Shown here: one piece after another, positions 50,586 through 63,904 of the stretch
Layout: each line of letters opens with the position of its first letter
Numbering within the stretch: the stretch's first letter is position 1
Assembly: GCF_026914265.1 (NCBI RefSeq)
Contig: NC_069124.1
Coordinates: 11,983,723 to 12,047,722, forward strand
DNA from: Mya arenaria
Taxonomy: Eukaryota; Mollusca; Bivalvia; Myida; Myidae
Direction of reading: 5' to 3'
Length of the DNA: 64,000 nucleotides
Notes under the pieces: generated by a model
Told to the model about the DNA's origin: nothing
The model's database searches: none
The model's input: only the letters and a program-made list of their open reading frames with translations
Translations under genes and position numbers: made by a program

Positions 50586-52200
50586 TCTGTTTAATGGCAT
50601 GGACCTTGTTTTTTAAATTAAAGTTTTTAAGAACGATATGTATCATAATGATTTAAAAGTATGCTACTATAAACAGTAAACTATTATCAAAATGTTGGAT
50701 TATTAAAAAAATATACCAAAGGAAAATGAGTGGATAATATGCGTTCCGGTCCAATTTATAAATCGAAGACTTATTGTCAAAATATATAAGAGATGTTAAG
50801 TGTCATAAGCTCAAAACAGTTTGTCTAATATTTTCTTTATCAAACACTCTTTTTTTAAAGCAAAGATGTATGTTATATATGATCTGTGTTTAAACACTAT
50901 ATACATTAATGACACAATACGTTAAAACTCAGTCGTTACTTATGACATGAATCCAGGAGCAGATAAAATATACAAAATGTTGAGATAATTAAATAACTTA
51001 TTATGCATTAAATGGGTCTGTGACGCGAAACTAATCTGCCTAAAGACTAACATGGAAAAGCGATTCATCGCGCAATCGCGGCTTAAAAACTAAAACCGAA
51101 AATACACACGTCACCCAGATTTACCATGAATGATCCTATGCATAAGCATTACCATGTTTTATCCACTAATGTAAAACGGATTATATCAACGGATTGTCAA
51201 CAAGACAAACCTCCTATGTAGAGGTGTTTTCACTATACACCAATTGATATATTCGATAGATATATGTTCTGCAAAACATTACAGGCAATAATAAAGGACG
51301 TCAGTATAAAAGTCATTTCACAGACAGACATTTTGGTTGTACATAAACTCTATGAAGAAGTATAAACTTAAATTACATATTATAACAGTGTACTAACAAT
51401 ATGAAGCACACAGCAAAACTAATTGTAAACTAATTATAATATAAGTGTTTACAGATGCATTACCATTCGTGTAACCACTTATCTATAAATAGATTTATAC
51501 AACTGGTTTTCTACTTATTGTTTACGAATTTCACTTAATAAGTAACTGGTTAACATAATAAGATTCATGTTACCACTTAGCTATACATGCAGTTTTGGCT
51601 TATTGCAGTAACTGGTTATTTAGTTATGGGTTCCGAATTTCACTTAATATTTGGTAACACGAATATAATTACGTTAACAAGTTAGTATAATACTTATTTA
51701 ATGGAATTCGCAAACCATAACTAGATAACCTGTTAGCGCCTGAATCTAGAGTGCATTTATAGCTAAGTGGTAACACGTATCTTATTACGTTAACTAGCTA
51801 GTAAGTTACTAACTGCCCCACTAACTATGCATTAGATGAATTCTTCTTTGTTTGTGTACCCCATTAAAAGGATTTTGATAAGTTTATAAACGTGGCATAT
51901 GCATTTGTATGTTTCTATTGTGAGAGACTGATTTTACATTAAGACAATCAGAAAAAAAATGCATGAAAAAAGGCGCAATTATTTGACTTCATGATCAAAA
52001 CAAAAGGCATATGATTCGTGTGCACAGACTCGAATCTGGCCGTTGGGATGTACTATTTTATATTGTTTATATTTCTAATTTACCATTTTATCATAATATA
52101 GATTAACCAAAGTTAATGTCTTAATTTTTAGAAACTCTCAGAAAAGTTTAAAGTTTAAAACTTGAATACATGCAAACACCTATCAATTAATGATTATATC
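50586..52200. other. Gene-free stretch left of copy D
   Basis: AT-rich non-coding sequence with one foldback element (51464-51800). Nothing else recognised. Confidence 0.5.
51464..51800. mobile_element. Foldback (MITE-like) element
   Basis: Left CATTCGTGTAACCACTTATC with TATAAAT following; the right end is the complement of GTGCATTTATAGCTAAGTGG with TAACACG following. Further internal copies of TTACCACTTAGCTATA and GGTAACACG suggest nested inverted repeats. No ORF. Confidence 0.55.
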
Positions 52201-52257
52201 TTGAGATGTCTACTTTCGGTTTTCATTCACGTGATATAATAAAATTCATGTTCGTAG

Positions 52258-52700
52258 AGTGTAGTTGCATTTAAATTCCTTTCTCAATGGCTCTGCTCTC
52301 GAGAGAGAGACGCTATATAGTGTACTGGAGTTAACAATGGTAAGGAAATGTTACACTTGTATTTTGTGTATACATGTATATTATTTATTCTATATATATA
52401 AGACAAGATGTACCATTTTCACTATCGTTCATACATGTAGCATATTATTTACTTCCGGTTTGATTGATTAAACTGACTAAGATAACAACCCTCAACAATT
52501 GTTTAAAGTTTATTTATAACATGCTTTGTTATTGTTTTGCAGAATTGAAACAAAAATAACAAATGATAATCTGTTGAAAGCCGTATGTTTTGCAAGGACG
52601 TGCTTAATTAAGGCCAATCATTTTTGTTGGCCGTTACTTTTGTATTTGACTAAGACAAAGTGGCTTACTGGTTCAATCGAAACATATGTTATTGCTGTAG
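52258..52700 (+). other. Candidate 5' exons of copy D
   Basis: One segment ends at a good donor (ACAATG then GTAAGG near 52337). Another runs from an acceptor (TTTTGCAG at 52542) to a donor (GTAAGT near 52701) and is open in one frame with a hydrophobic WPLLLYL stretch. The phases do not join cleanly with each other or with the 53.5-kb exon, so they may be untranslated or not exons. Confidence 0.3.
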
Positions 52701-53582
52701 TAAGTTATGTTTAAAGGATGACAAACACAGTCTGGAGTTAAATGACGATTTAACCTTAATATTTGATAGAAAATAACAGTGCCGTGAAAAGTTAACAAAA
52801 AATATTTTGTAGAATGTTTTTATAAAAACAGCAACATGTAATGATAATGTGCACCAATTTCAACTCGTAATGCAGGCCACTCGTGCTATTTAAAGTTAAT
52901 CTTTCTAATCAATTCCGTCCTTAAGCTAGTTAGATAAGAGTGGCCCTCCATTGCATTTAAACGACTAAAATTGTCCTTATTGAGCTTTGTTATTTCAATA
53001 ACTAATATTTATTTATAAAATTAATACTAATATCTTTTCTAAATACTTGGGAAATTAATCAATATCGTTAACAAACCACTTAAGGAGTTATCTTTCAAAC
53101 ACAAATATATTTATCATTCACTTTTAAAGCACTCAAAACTTGTTCCCATTTGAAAAGAAGTGATTAATTTTATAGTATCAGTGTGGTTATTGTTTACGGT
53201 GTAAGCGAAAAAAAAGGATATAATAGTGAGCATTGATTTGTGTGATGTGTTAAATCGGTTTACTCTGTTTATATCATAAGTAAGATATGTTTGCATGATG
53301 TGACTTGTGCATGGTCAATTAAACTTCCTCATTCGTTTTTAAAAGGGTAAACCACTGAAGAGAAATAAACAACACAACCGAAGTTGGAAAGGTTGGGAAG
53401 GCTATGTAAAACGACCAAACACCGATAAACAGAAGGCAGCTCCAAACACGTTTATAGAATGTCGGTGAACAGTGATTTGAATTAAACATAGCTGCTCTTA
53501 TTAATTCACACGTTATATGTTTCAACAACACAAAACTTTTGTTTCAGATACTGACTTGATACTGTTGGTGCCATTCAGAAGT

Positions 53583-56500
53583 ATGGGATGGTTTGCCCTT
53601 TTGAAGTGGTGGCCATTTGGAGATTACATTGCTTCAGGTTTACCTCCGCTAGCAGTGATAACATTGTTGTTATGGGGAGGTTTGGAAATCTTTGCAATTT
53701 GGAAACGATTGTCATTTAAAAGGCGAAAGCAAGTTAGTATTACTACTTTTTCAGTTATATCTCACACACTCTTCTGTTGGCAAAAGTGTACGTATGCATG
53801 TGTACTTAATACATTTTGCAATACACAAAGCAAAACGTGTGGGTGAAAAAATACTGCAAGACAATTGATCGTTAATTAGTAGTGCATAAACAGCAACTAC
53901 AAACATTTTCAACACCTCAAACCGCGCCCGCCATGCGAACGTATTTTAGAGATACTATATAAACTATACTATAATTGGTCGGTTGAAGTGATTACAATTG
54001 AATATGTACATGCATGGATGCTTTGCGCGAGTGGTGGTTTTGAGTTTATCTGTACTCGGACAAGGCCCATACTGCGAGTGCCCCGGTAAGATTGTTATCC
54101 TCATTTAACGTTCCTTCCGGGAGACGATTCGAAGATTAGAGGTGAATCGAACCTGCGACCCTTGGACTGACAGTCAAATGTGTTACGTAACGATCGAAAA
54201 AGGTCGGCACTCGAATATAGAGCGTGAAATTAGTTTTTACACTTGTTTGTCATAATATGTAAATGTCATTGAGGCCAATGAATATGATTTGCCCCTTGTA
54301 TTAAGATTTGAGAACTGAATATTTCATATCTGACTGGATTACAGAAATGCGTCCGGAAGCAATATTTAGCAGCATAATGTCAAGATACTCAAAACAAATT
54401 ATTGTACTGATCGCAATTTTTTTTTAATTTACAATCTTTAATGTTGTTCTTAAGCTTAATAATGAGAATTAATCGAACCATTTTACCATGTAAAACGTGT
54501 TTGTTTACAACAACATGTGTGAATACGTAACTGTGTGGAATGATTTTGCTAGAATATAGATAGTGTTTTATCATTTAACATAAGAAATATCACTGTATTA
54601 AAATTTACATGTAGCAATACATGTTTAATGAGCCGAAGGCTTCGCATTACAATAAACTTTGTAATGTAATGTTATGTTATGTTATATATTATGTTATGTT
54701 ATGTTATGTTATGTTAAGGTACCACTTGACCACGGATCCGCTACCCGATTTGCTCGAATATAAACCCGACTCCAGTAGTTGATTCCACGTGGTACGTATA
54801 ATTATACACCAAGTCGGTTTCTTTTATGTGTGAAATCGATCTCCAGGCTACAGTTATTGAACTGAAGTTCACTTGATTTAAGCAGAGTTAAAGCCACGAT
54901 TATTCAGTGTTTCAAAAACACGGAATGATAGGTTCATTTGTAAACAGTTATAATGCATTTAACAACCGCGTCAAGAGTTTTTTTAGCATTAAGGGGACTC
55001 TTAACTTCTAAAGGATAACGCTGTTGAAAAGAGGATCATTATTGGCTTGAAACTCCATTCAAAATAGTACAGATAGGTCAGTTACTGTATAGTTGCGTGT
55101 TCGTAATAACAGAAAAAACTCACATTTGACGTCAAAATGAAGTTTGTGACAGAGACCCTTGATTTTATTTTTAAATATTCACAATGTTATAAATGTATAC
55201 TATTACGTATCGGAACCGTTGAATAATAACTCGGATAACATTTTTTAAAAGACACGCAAAAATGTTTTAGTGCCGTTGAAGGTCAACAAAAAATGGACGT
55301 GTTTTCTAATGTTTCTATTTCAGACTGGTTTTACCATTGACTTCCAAAAATGTTGAAATGAATAGTATAGAAGACGAAATGGCAAAACGGAAACGAAAGT
55401 TTGAAAATATGCTTGAAGGAAAGGATGACCAAATTGACGAAGGCCAAATGAGGTTAAAGACTATGGAAAGACAGGTGCCTTTCAAGAGGATCTTATACAG
55501 AAAGATAACGACATAAGCGAGCTACAGAAGGAGAACAATAAACTCATTTCAAAACTAAAGCGAACTGAACAAAATCTGCGCGACACAAATAAGGAGCTAG
55601 ATGACGTTCGAGTCAGGGAAAGCGACGCTGACACAAACACAAAACAAAGAGACAACCAGATTAAACAACTACAGATGGAAAAAGGAAAACTTGATTCAAT
55701 ACTCAAGCAAACTGAACGAGAGAAAAGTTACCTTTATAACGATATCCTAACATTAAGAAAACAGCTTCACGACACTGAGGAGAGACTGATTGAAGTTCGA
55801 GAGCAGATTAGGGAAGCGGAATCAGAAAAAAAAAATCAGAAGGTAAAGTTGTTACAATTTTTTCTATATATATATTCTTAGCTCCGGATTCTCACCTCTC
55901 GAATACATCTGTTCAGTCCTAAAACAGGTGCCCTTTGGTTTTAAACTTCACAAATTGTTTAATTTTAAGTAAACGCAGTTTGCTTGGAAATGTCTGTTAC
56001 AGACATATAAAAGAAATTATATTTGTATGAATTATCATAAAACTGCCGTCTAAAATACAAAATGTTATTCACTTGTATTTACTAGGTCGGATGAGATGGT
56101 GTCGGTAACTTCTTATGACGAAAATCCTGACATCGTCCACCTCAGCGACGAATACAGACCTACGAAGCTGGCGGATATAGTCAGTGAGCTTTATGACGGC
56201 GAGAGAACAGTCGCTTACACGGTCATGGAAGACAAAAACTTTCCAGATCGACACATGATAGACTTTCTACTTGACGTTATCATGGTAATGATTTATGTTT
56301 GAATTTTAAAAGAAAAACGCTTCTATTTGCGTATTAGAGTGCTTTTTGCTTTTAAAAATAACAAAATTATAGAATATTAGTTCATGTCTCCAGTATTAAC
56401 ATTACACAGGCATATACTTCCAAAAACAATACACACTTACAAACACAGTTCGCTTTAGACTACGAAGCATCTGAAGAAAGGTCGAAATTAAGTTCCGGAT

Positions 56501-57539
56501 AACTTTGACCTAATAATGCATTCTAGGAATCTTACGTTTTCTGCAAAAACGAGGTTGACAACAGCTGGAATGTCGTCTCAAAATGGTTTCTAGACGACGT
56601 AAGTTGAATTTCAATGAAATAGACATTTCGATATGTGTTTCATATGATGTAAAGATACTTAAAGATGGTTAAACCATTGTGCGGTAGTTTTCTCATACAT
56701 TTGTCATGGTTCTTCTTGAAAATATGCGTGCACAGTGTCAAATGCAGCAAATGCGAAATGCGCTCAAATATGGAAGAAAAGGGATTGTTTTGAAGCTGCT
56801 TCCGAAAATTGAACAGGTAAATTAACATGTATACATATGGTATAAAGTAAAATTTTAAATAAATGAGTATTACCTATCATATATGATATATTAATATGAC
56901 AAAGTTGAACTATTATTCCTTTCAACTGATTTATTTTGCAATACCTTCGCTATTCAGTTTAAAAACAATTAATCATTTGTTTCCGATTATATAAAATACA
57001 TTAAGTTTAAAAACGTGATTTGTTTTTGTCAGAAAAACACGTCATACATGAAAGGTATTTGTCGACATGAGTCTCTTAAAGAGCTGCTTTCAAACGAAGA
57101 CATCAGAAAATACATGGTTCTTTGCTTAAAGCTCACTTTGCTGATGAATGCAAACGATCCGCCTGTTCATCTTGAGTGTTCTGGATGGAAACCGATCAGA
57201 GACCGGCAAGAGGAACAAGAGGATTTATTGCAGAGCGCAAAATCCGCCGTTGATGCAAACAACCTTAAACCAGCAACATCGCCGACAAATGAAGACAGTG
57301 AGACACATAAAGAACACATTTTCGAGAAAAACTTTGAAGAACACACTGAAACGAACAGAGAAGAGCTTGAAAAATCTAAGTACAAAGAGTACACTTTCAG
57401 AGAAAGACATACTGTTATCCATGTTTGGCCAGTCATGTATCTGCACAAAGGTGGTCCCATTCTGAGAAAAGGAATTGCTCAACGCGTAAAGGACAGTAAG
57501 GCTGAGCCAAGCGATAAACCGTGGGCTTGGTGGAAATAA
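53583..57539 (+). CDS. Copy D: divergent membrane-anchored paralogue
   Basis: Exons: about 53547-53732 (candidate start ATG 53583, MGWFALLKWW), 55324-55842, 56086-56284, 56527-56598, 56736-56816, 57033-57539. The first has a clear transmembrane helix (LPPLAVITLLLWGGLEIFAI, then WKRLSFKRRK). The second is a long coiled coil (about 170 residues, LQKENNKLISKLKRTEQNL). The last four repeat the exon sizes of A and C (199, 72, 81, then the last exon) with RPTKLADIVSELY, KWFLDD, VWPVMYLHKGGPIL and KGIAQ. Oddities: the coiled-coil exon begins and ends in one phase but its middle is open in another, shifting near 55480 and at a run of ten A near 55830; the join from the first exon is also out of phase. 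It may be intact with small sequence errors, or recently damaged. Confidence 0.6.
54045..54205 (-). mobile_element. tRNA-derived repeat, minus strand
   Basis: The complement reads GGTCGCAGGTTCGATTCACC (B-box-like), then CGTCTCCCGGAAGGAACG. A relative lies at 63415-63535. It sits in the large first intron of copy D. Confidence 0.5.
54610..54716. repeat. (ATGTT)n tail with GCCGAAGGC hairpin
   Basis: GAGCCGAAGGCTTCGCATTA followed by CAATAAACTTTG and about ten TTATG pentamers. A structured stem then a short-unit tail is typical of a non-LTR 3' end, so this may be a LINE tail fragment. Confidence 0.5.
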
Positions 57540-57660
57540 AGTAAATGCATATGACAAGATTTTGAATGTCATTGCCCTTGTTTTTAGGCTTAAGATAATT
57601 ATCACTATTTGGTATCATGCCTATCAAAACAAAAATTAATATACAATACAATATTTTGAA

Positions 57661-57666
57661 AATAAA
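57661..57666 (+). promoter_or_regulatory. Putative polyadenylation signal of copy D
   Basis: AATAAA about 120 bp past the stop. Confidence 0.55.
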
Positions 57667-57699
57667 CAGAATGGAAGTGTGTGTATGCTATTGGTTATG

Positions 57700-58880
57700 C
57701 CCTTATTTTGTCGAAACAAAAATGATTGTCAAAATATAGAAGGCAGAAAACATGGTGTCCTTATCTTAACCCAAATATTTTCTTCTCTAGTTCCCAAATA
57801 TTATTTATCCGTACATTGCATATTTTCCTTTACGATATTAAAAGAAAAACCCTAAAACATGCATGCATGTGTGTGCTCGTCAGGAAGTATATACTTATTT
57901 CATGTTTTATACACACTCTTTTCCATGATATACAAAATTTAAAAAAAACATTTAAAAATTGGCTGATGTGTCCATGTTCTTATACATAATTGACTTGATA
58001 TAAAAATGAACGAAATCCGATCAAAAGCGGAAAATGTTTATGAAACCACCACTATCTGTTTGACATGCGTTTGCTAATGCAGCTTTCTCTCCTGCGCTTA
58101 AACCTTAGAAAATCGTTTATCTTAAAAATCAAACACAGTTAATTAAATTCTTAACGATAGTACATATGCTTTCTTTTTAAACATTTTACGTGTTTAAGTT
58201 ACTTTGAAAAGTCCAAAATATGCTGCAAACAGCTTTTTTAACATCGTTATCAAGGTTTGGTCATTATTTTTTAACTTTTAAAGTATTCGTTATATGACTG
58301 TACCGCCAGTTACCAACCGTCGCCGTACGAATATATTTTTTTTCTTCAGTGAATTTCTACGATTGTGGGAAACTGGGGTATTGCAGGACTCTGCTTCATC
58401 CATGTGTAGCGGTTACATATTTGAAGGGACCCGCGTGATGTTTGGTTGACCATGTGCAAGCCATAAGGGTACCGGGATATTCCTCCCGACACCACTCGGC
58501 GTCCTTGCGGCTTAATTGGCATTTAACACGATTTAAACTTATCGTAAGGGGCTTTTGAGTGTCTCGTATGTACATCATATGATATTCAAATACTTTAAAA
58601 ATCGTACGAATGCGATTTTACTTCATTTTCATAGTTTTCGACCAAAAGTCGTACGGCATCTGTTAGATTGCTGCGGTGTCTATACGGTGTCAATGCGACT
58701 CTACCAGTAGATATATCAACGACACACGAAGACGCCCGAAGGATAACAACAGTACTCTTTCAGCTGCTGTGAGATTAAGAAAATTTCTCCGAAATTTTGG
58801 TCCGCACGAGCGCATTATCACAATACACATACATGGATATTCATTTTTAGCAAGAATTACTCTACAGTTAGTTCAGACCC
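57700..58880. other. Gene-free stretch right of copy D
   Basis: Mostly AT-rich. A GC-richer island at about 58385-58570 has a 60-codon minus-strand ORF (with DAEWCREEYPGTLM) that I do not recognise. Nothing else supported. Confidence 0.4.
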
Positions 58881-58889
58881 GACTGATTA

Positions 58890-59155
58890 TACCTGTACGT
58901 CGTGCTGGCACGACATTGGACATTCAAAAATATCATTCGTGCTGGCACAACATTGGAAATTCACAAATAAATGTCGTGCCAGCACAACTTTGGACATTGG
59001 ATATTCAAAACTGAACGTCGTGCAAGCACGACATTGGACATTGGACATTCAAAAATGAAGGTCGTGCTGGTACGACATTTGACATTGGACATTCACAAAT
59101 GAATGTTGTGCCAGCACGACATTGGACATTCAAAAATGAAAGTCTTGCTGCCCTA
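58890..59155. repeat. Six ~38-45-bp repeats with a GTCGTGC/GCACGAC palindrome
   Basis: Each unit has an inverted pair GTCGTGC-NN-GCACGAC (central TG, CA or AA) followed by ATTGGACATT, sometimes doubled to ATTGGACATTGGACATT, then CAAAAATGAA. Arm mutations are scattered. A related ATGTCCAATGTCCAACATT word lies near 60320. Confidence 0.85.
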
Positions 59156-59159
59156 TATA

Positions 59160-61500
59160 GCGTCTGTTCATATCAGTAAGAAAAACGTTCATTTTAAAAA
59201 GTTAAAAGCTAAAAAATCTGCAAAAGATTCTCTTTAAATTCAGATTGGTTTTCATTAAAACGCATGTTACGGACAGTAGTGTAATTATATTTTATATAAA
59301 CCCAGTTGAAAATGATATGTGGACTTAAAAAGTGTGCCTTGTTAATTCATACATCATCAGTGTTGATGTACCCAACATACCAGATTCTTTTATCTTTTAT
59401 CGTGTTTGTTAGGATTTATTGTTTGTGATTGATCGTCGATAATGATAATGAACAAATAGAATGTGCATTTCAGTATGTGTCAATCTACCGTACCAGAGAA
59501 TAATTAAATTATATATGAATCGGAAGGATTTTTTTGAGAAGAACTCTCAATCACTATTCTGCGGCCTTTCAATGCAAGTTTTTAAATAGTCATTAAGTAC
59601 CTCAATTGTATAATATAATAGCTACTCGGACATAAATGTGACTTAAGGTAAATTTCGCACAGCTAAAGTTGTCAATTCATAAACCATTTGCGATAATGCT
59701 ACATTTTGATGTATGGTGATCCCATATTAGTTTTGGTATTATTTTAAAGAATATTATTAATGAGTTAAAATGACCTATGTCTATATTAAATGTAATGTTT
59801 TTGCGTGTTCTTGCAAGTTTGTATTTTACTCCTTATCTCAACTGATTTTGCCAACAATAAAGGCCAACAATTATTATTTGTATACTTGTTGTCGGTTCAT
59901 TATTATTTTTTTCTCTTAACATTAAACCCTTTCATTTAATGCCAAAATAATATTTGGTCAATATTCATAGACAATTTTACGTTTTATTATACACCATATT
60001 CTATCAAATAAAAGCCAAGTTTGATGCTGTTATTTTACGCAATAATTTGAACGGACAAATAACCACTGCGTCATTATCGCTGGTCCAAGATTTCGAAAAA
60101 ATACATATGTCTACATAAATAAAAGCCTTAGGCGATCCTTAGGAAACCTTGAAATAATCCTTCAGTGTTTCTAGATTTGACAATAAAGAGCGTGAGAAGG
60201 TGTCCAAGTATGCAGGTCATCTGGTAGTGGTCCTAGTTTCCAGGCCAGCCCGTCACACCATAACTTTCCAAATGTTTCAGATTGAAGCACTGCGCAATCG
60301 TGAGCTTTTTGAAAGCCAAATGTCCAATGTCCAACATTGAAACAGAACAGCATGAGAAATATTAGGATGATTGGTTTATTATTGGCAGCAGAAAATCAAA
60401 CAGTTCAATTTCAAAATAGATGTCTAGTAAAAGGAAGCGTTCAAAATTCAGAAGAAGACCGTGATCGAAACATTAACCCGAAAAACGTCACTGGATGTTT
60501 GACGTGGTACACACCTAGACATTGATCAAAAACACTAAAGACTTCTGATTGAATTTAAACACTTATTAATAAATAATCGTGCTAATATAAGACCAGAATA
60601 ATCCCCTGCTTACTTCTCGAAACCAAAGCTCAATTTCTATTGAGAAAAATAATAAAACACTACAATTTTAAGATAATTATGACCTTCAAAAACCTAAAAC
60701 GGGCAGGTAGGAAGGCAGGACACCGAGATCAACAACAAACCATAATTGCAGCCTACGTTAAAAGCATCGAATGGCACAAACACGCCGCCGACACCCTTAT
60801 ATACCCTCCACGAGAACCCCGTACCTTTACAATTTACTCACAAACAGACGACCATTCGCCAATTTGGAAACGGAAACAATTATATATACTCACTTAAAAC
60901 GTGAGTTAACCAATTTTTCACTTATTTTAAAATACACCACCACACAAACAGTTTCAGGAAATGATACTTTTACTTACTGAAATCTGTTGACATATAATTT
61001 TGGAAACATATATCGATTTGATTGAAAGGCGGCTGCGAAATATCCTTCATTCGATTTTATCTTGACCTCATCAGCGCGATATCGACTCAATAATAATAGA
61101 CCACAATTCGGAACATCTGCTACCGTACACAGACACTTTCATATTAGAACAAAACTTGGTAAATACTTCATAATTAACGTTAACAAATATGTCATGGCAA
61201 ACCATAGCCAAATCAATTTCCATTTACGACATTGAAAATGAAAACATATATGTCTTTATTTTAGGAAACCTGCTTGAAGCAAAAGCGTTTCATACAGTGT
61301 TGTGATTGTTGGGAAATATATTTTCATTTCTTCTCTTCTATTTCGCTTTAAACAAATCATATTCTAACACATTGGTTTGGGAAACATGCTAACTGTATAC
61401 GTATTTGAATTTTTACACTTTTGCATAGATCTAAATATGGCCTCTGATGAATCCGTATCCCAGATTTTAACGTATTCCAACATCATCCCTTTTAAAATAC
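59160..61500. other. Gene-free stretch
   Basis: AT-rich. Short ORFs at 60337-60525 and 60640-60897 have no recognisable motifs or splice context and I do not support them as genes. Confidence 0.4.
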
Positions 61501-61508
61501 CGATAGGT

Positions 61509-61727
61509 ATGGGGTTCTTATTGTTAAGCAATTTTTACTTATACAGCCTGAAAGACATGTTTTAACCAGGAATCGTCACATGAATTACTTTCATTTACAA
61601 TAGTTACTATGATTGTTATAGTTATGGGGTTCTTCTTGTTTGTGGTCTAAACGACTGTTACTTATACAACCTGATAGATAAGTTTGAACCAGGCATCGTC
61701 ACATGAATTACTTTCATTTGCAATGAT
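61509..61727. repeat. Two ~115-bp imperfect direct repeats
   Basis: ATGGGGTTCTT, ACTTATACA-CCTGA and ATCGTCACATGAATTACTTT occur in the same order at 61509 and 61624. Confidence 0.8.
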
Positions 61728-61801
61728 ATGGGCCAACTTAATCCTATAAAATACAGAATTTAATTTTTATTGTCTAACTTTACATTCTTGAGTGACTGTT
61801 A

Positions 61802-62840
61802 CTAAATATAGACACCAGTGAAGCTGGTAAATTGTTCACTGTTGATTTTTGTACACCATACTCTGATTGTTCTAAACGGTTTAAGACTAATTACGGACAA
61901 TATTACTTTCTCTGCCGGGAGAAATAACGTCATAGGCTTCTGACAACAGCTCCGCTGGGTGATTGGAAACAATCTGACAAACACCAAACGTTCCCTGCCA
62001 TCTTGCACATCCTTACACTTCCAAATATGCTTTCTGATCACAACAAAATATAAGTTATAACAAGGTGTAATAAACCATTGTTCGTTTCCACTTACCCGAC
62101 TGACCCTATTTTTTCCCCCCGACCCTAATCTTTTTGTTAAAGTGTGAATTTATTCGTAATTTCCTAACCATTTTAGAACCATTTTGCTTTTATACCATTT
62201 AAGTTCTCCTTGCAACAGTAGGTAAGCCATACGTTTTCATTTGAAATTTTCGTACTATTTGTACATCTCCACACGTTGGCATCTTCCGGTGAGAGTGTCA
62301 TAAATTCATGTAAGTCTTTATCATCATAAATACTTGAGGTTTGTGATTCTACATTCGGTGTTTAGTTGGTGGTATTTTCTTCTATGACGTCAAAGCTATC
62401 AATTATATCTTACGAAAGTAGGTCATTTTCATGGTAGTCAATTTCTTTGTCAGTGCACCTTCTTATTTCCTGATATCTTCTGAATAAAGATAAAATAAAC
62501 TTTTTTTCGAAGCAGGAGATTTAACTGGAGTTACGGCAGTTGTATTGTTTACCTTCTAGAATGGCGATTTTATCGTGTTTTGACTGTTGCCTTTCTTAAA
62601 CAGGGGATGTACATGAAACGGGTTTGGATAGTGTATATTTTGTTTTATATACCTTCCATTTGATTGTTGTCATTCCTTCATCCATTGCATATATCCACCT
62701 CAGTTTGTTAACATGTGGGGAAATGTGCGTGGGCCGATTCCGTCTCCAACAGAGTTGGCGGCCTTCCCAAAACATGAATTTTACATTTTTAAATCGATCA
62801 AGTTGATATATAATAGATGTTTTATGCATTATCGTCACAG
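61802..62840 (-). other. Possible decayed minus-strand coding segments
   Basis: Minus-strand pieces read like protein in short stretches (EDANVWRCTNSTKISNENVW near 62270, LLSEAYDVISPGRESN near 61910, KVYKTKYTLSK near 62620) and one is preceded by an acceptor-like GTTGTGATCAG near 62030. No family recognised and frames do not connect. Low confidence. Confidence 0.2.
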
Positions 62841-63414
62841 TTGAGATAGAAATTCAAACAATAAAATAAAAATAATCATGTTACCATAAAGTAGTAAAAC
62901 ATACCGTTGAAACATAGCTTTCTTTATAAAGCTAAGAAGAAGTTCATTCTCTTTTAACGCTTGTTTAATTTCTTAAATATAACTCATTACTAAGAAATAC
63001 ATACAAAACAAAAGCTCACGGCACACGAAGCATTTCAAAATTCTGTCTAGTTAAAATTTTGGCCAAGGGGATTGCATTGTTGAAATACAAACAAATCAAA
63101 AATATTTCAAACGTGTAGAACCAGAAAAAAGCATAATCTTTTATAGGCTTAAAAATATGTTCATATATTTTCTGTCAAAACAATAAGTTGACATCACTTA
63201 CTTGTTTTTACGGTTTTGACCCGTGGTGACCAATGTGAGAACCCCGCTGAAGTCACATGATTCCTCACCCTACGCTATCCTCACTATTCTACTTTAACCA
63301 TGCTATAACCAAAGTACCTAAGGCGATTAACCCTTGCGAAGATTTTGCGTTTGTTCCTTTTGCTCTTGTTTCCCTTACACGGCATGTGTTAGTCGTATGC
63401 GTATTAGAGCTTTC

Positions 63415-63535
63415 GTGCATCAGTGTATAACACTGACACATGGGGCCCCGTTTAACGTCTTTCCCAGGAGATGATTAGCTTGCTTTGGTGGTAAAGCGGT
63501 AAATCGAACATGCGACTCCTGAGAAAAAGATAGGC
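63415..63535 (-). mobile_element. tRNA-derived repeat, second copy
   Basis: The complement reads AGTCGCATGTTCGATTTACC then ATCATCTCCTGGGAAAGACG, matching the order seen at 54045-54205. More diverged. Confidence 0.45.
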
Positions 63536-63728
63536 CTTTTAATTTTCCTTCAGTACATTAACACCTTTCAGGGCCACTCAAAGTCTATATGCATATGCAG
63601 CCTAGCTTAGATGAATAACTCCTGCTTTGCTCTAGCGTAGTTTTGCGGGTTTCATTTCCCCTGCACCGCAAATCAATACACCGGGAATATGCTAATTTTA
63701 GATAATTTTTGAGGATGCGATAGTTGCC

Positions 63729-63775
63729 CCCCCCCCCCCCCACACACACACACACACGCACACACACACTCACAC
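63729..63775. repeat. Poly-C plus (CA)n microsatellite
   Basis: About 19 C followed by CA repeats with a few CG and CT interruptions. Confidence 0.95.
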
Positions 63776-63904
63776 TTACCTTTCTCAATGTTGTGTCTGA
63801 AAAGTGTTGGTATTTGGTTATTATCCTATCAAGTACTATCTCGCCTTGACTTAATATGATTTCAGCTCGTATAACATTTACCCCTTCCAGTGTACCAATT
63901 CCTA

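Noticed and set aside
60640-60980. Two overlapping 70-85-codon ORFs
   Set aside because: No family motif, no splice context, and overlapping frames of similar length suggest chance.
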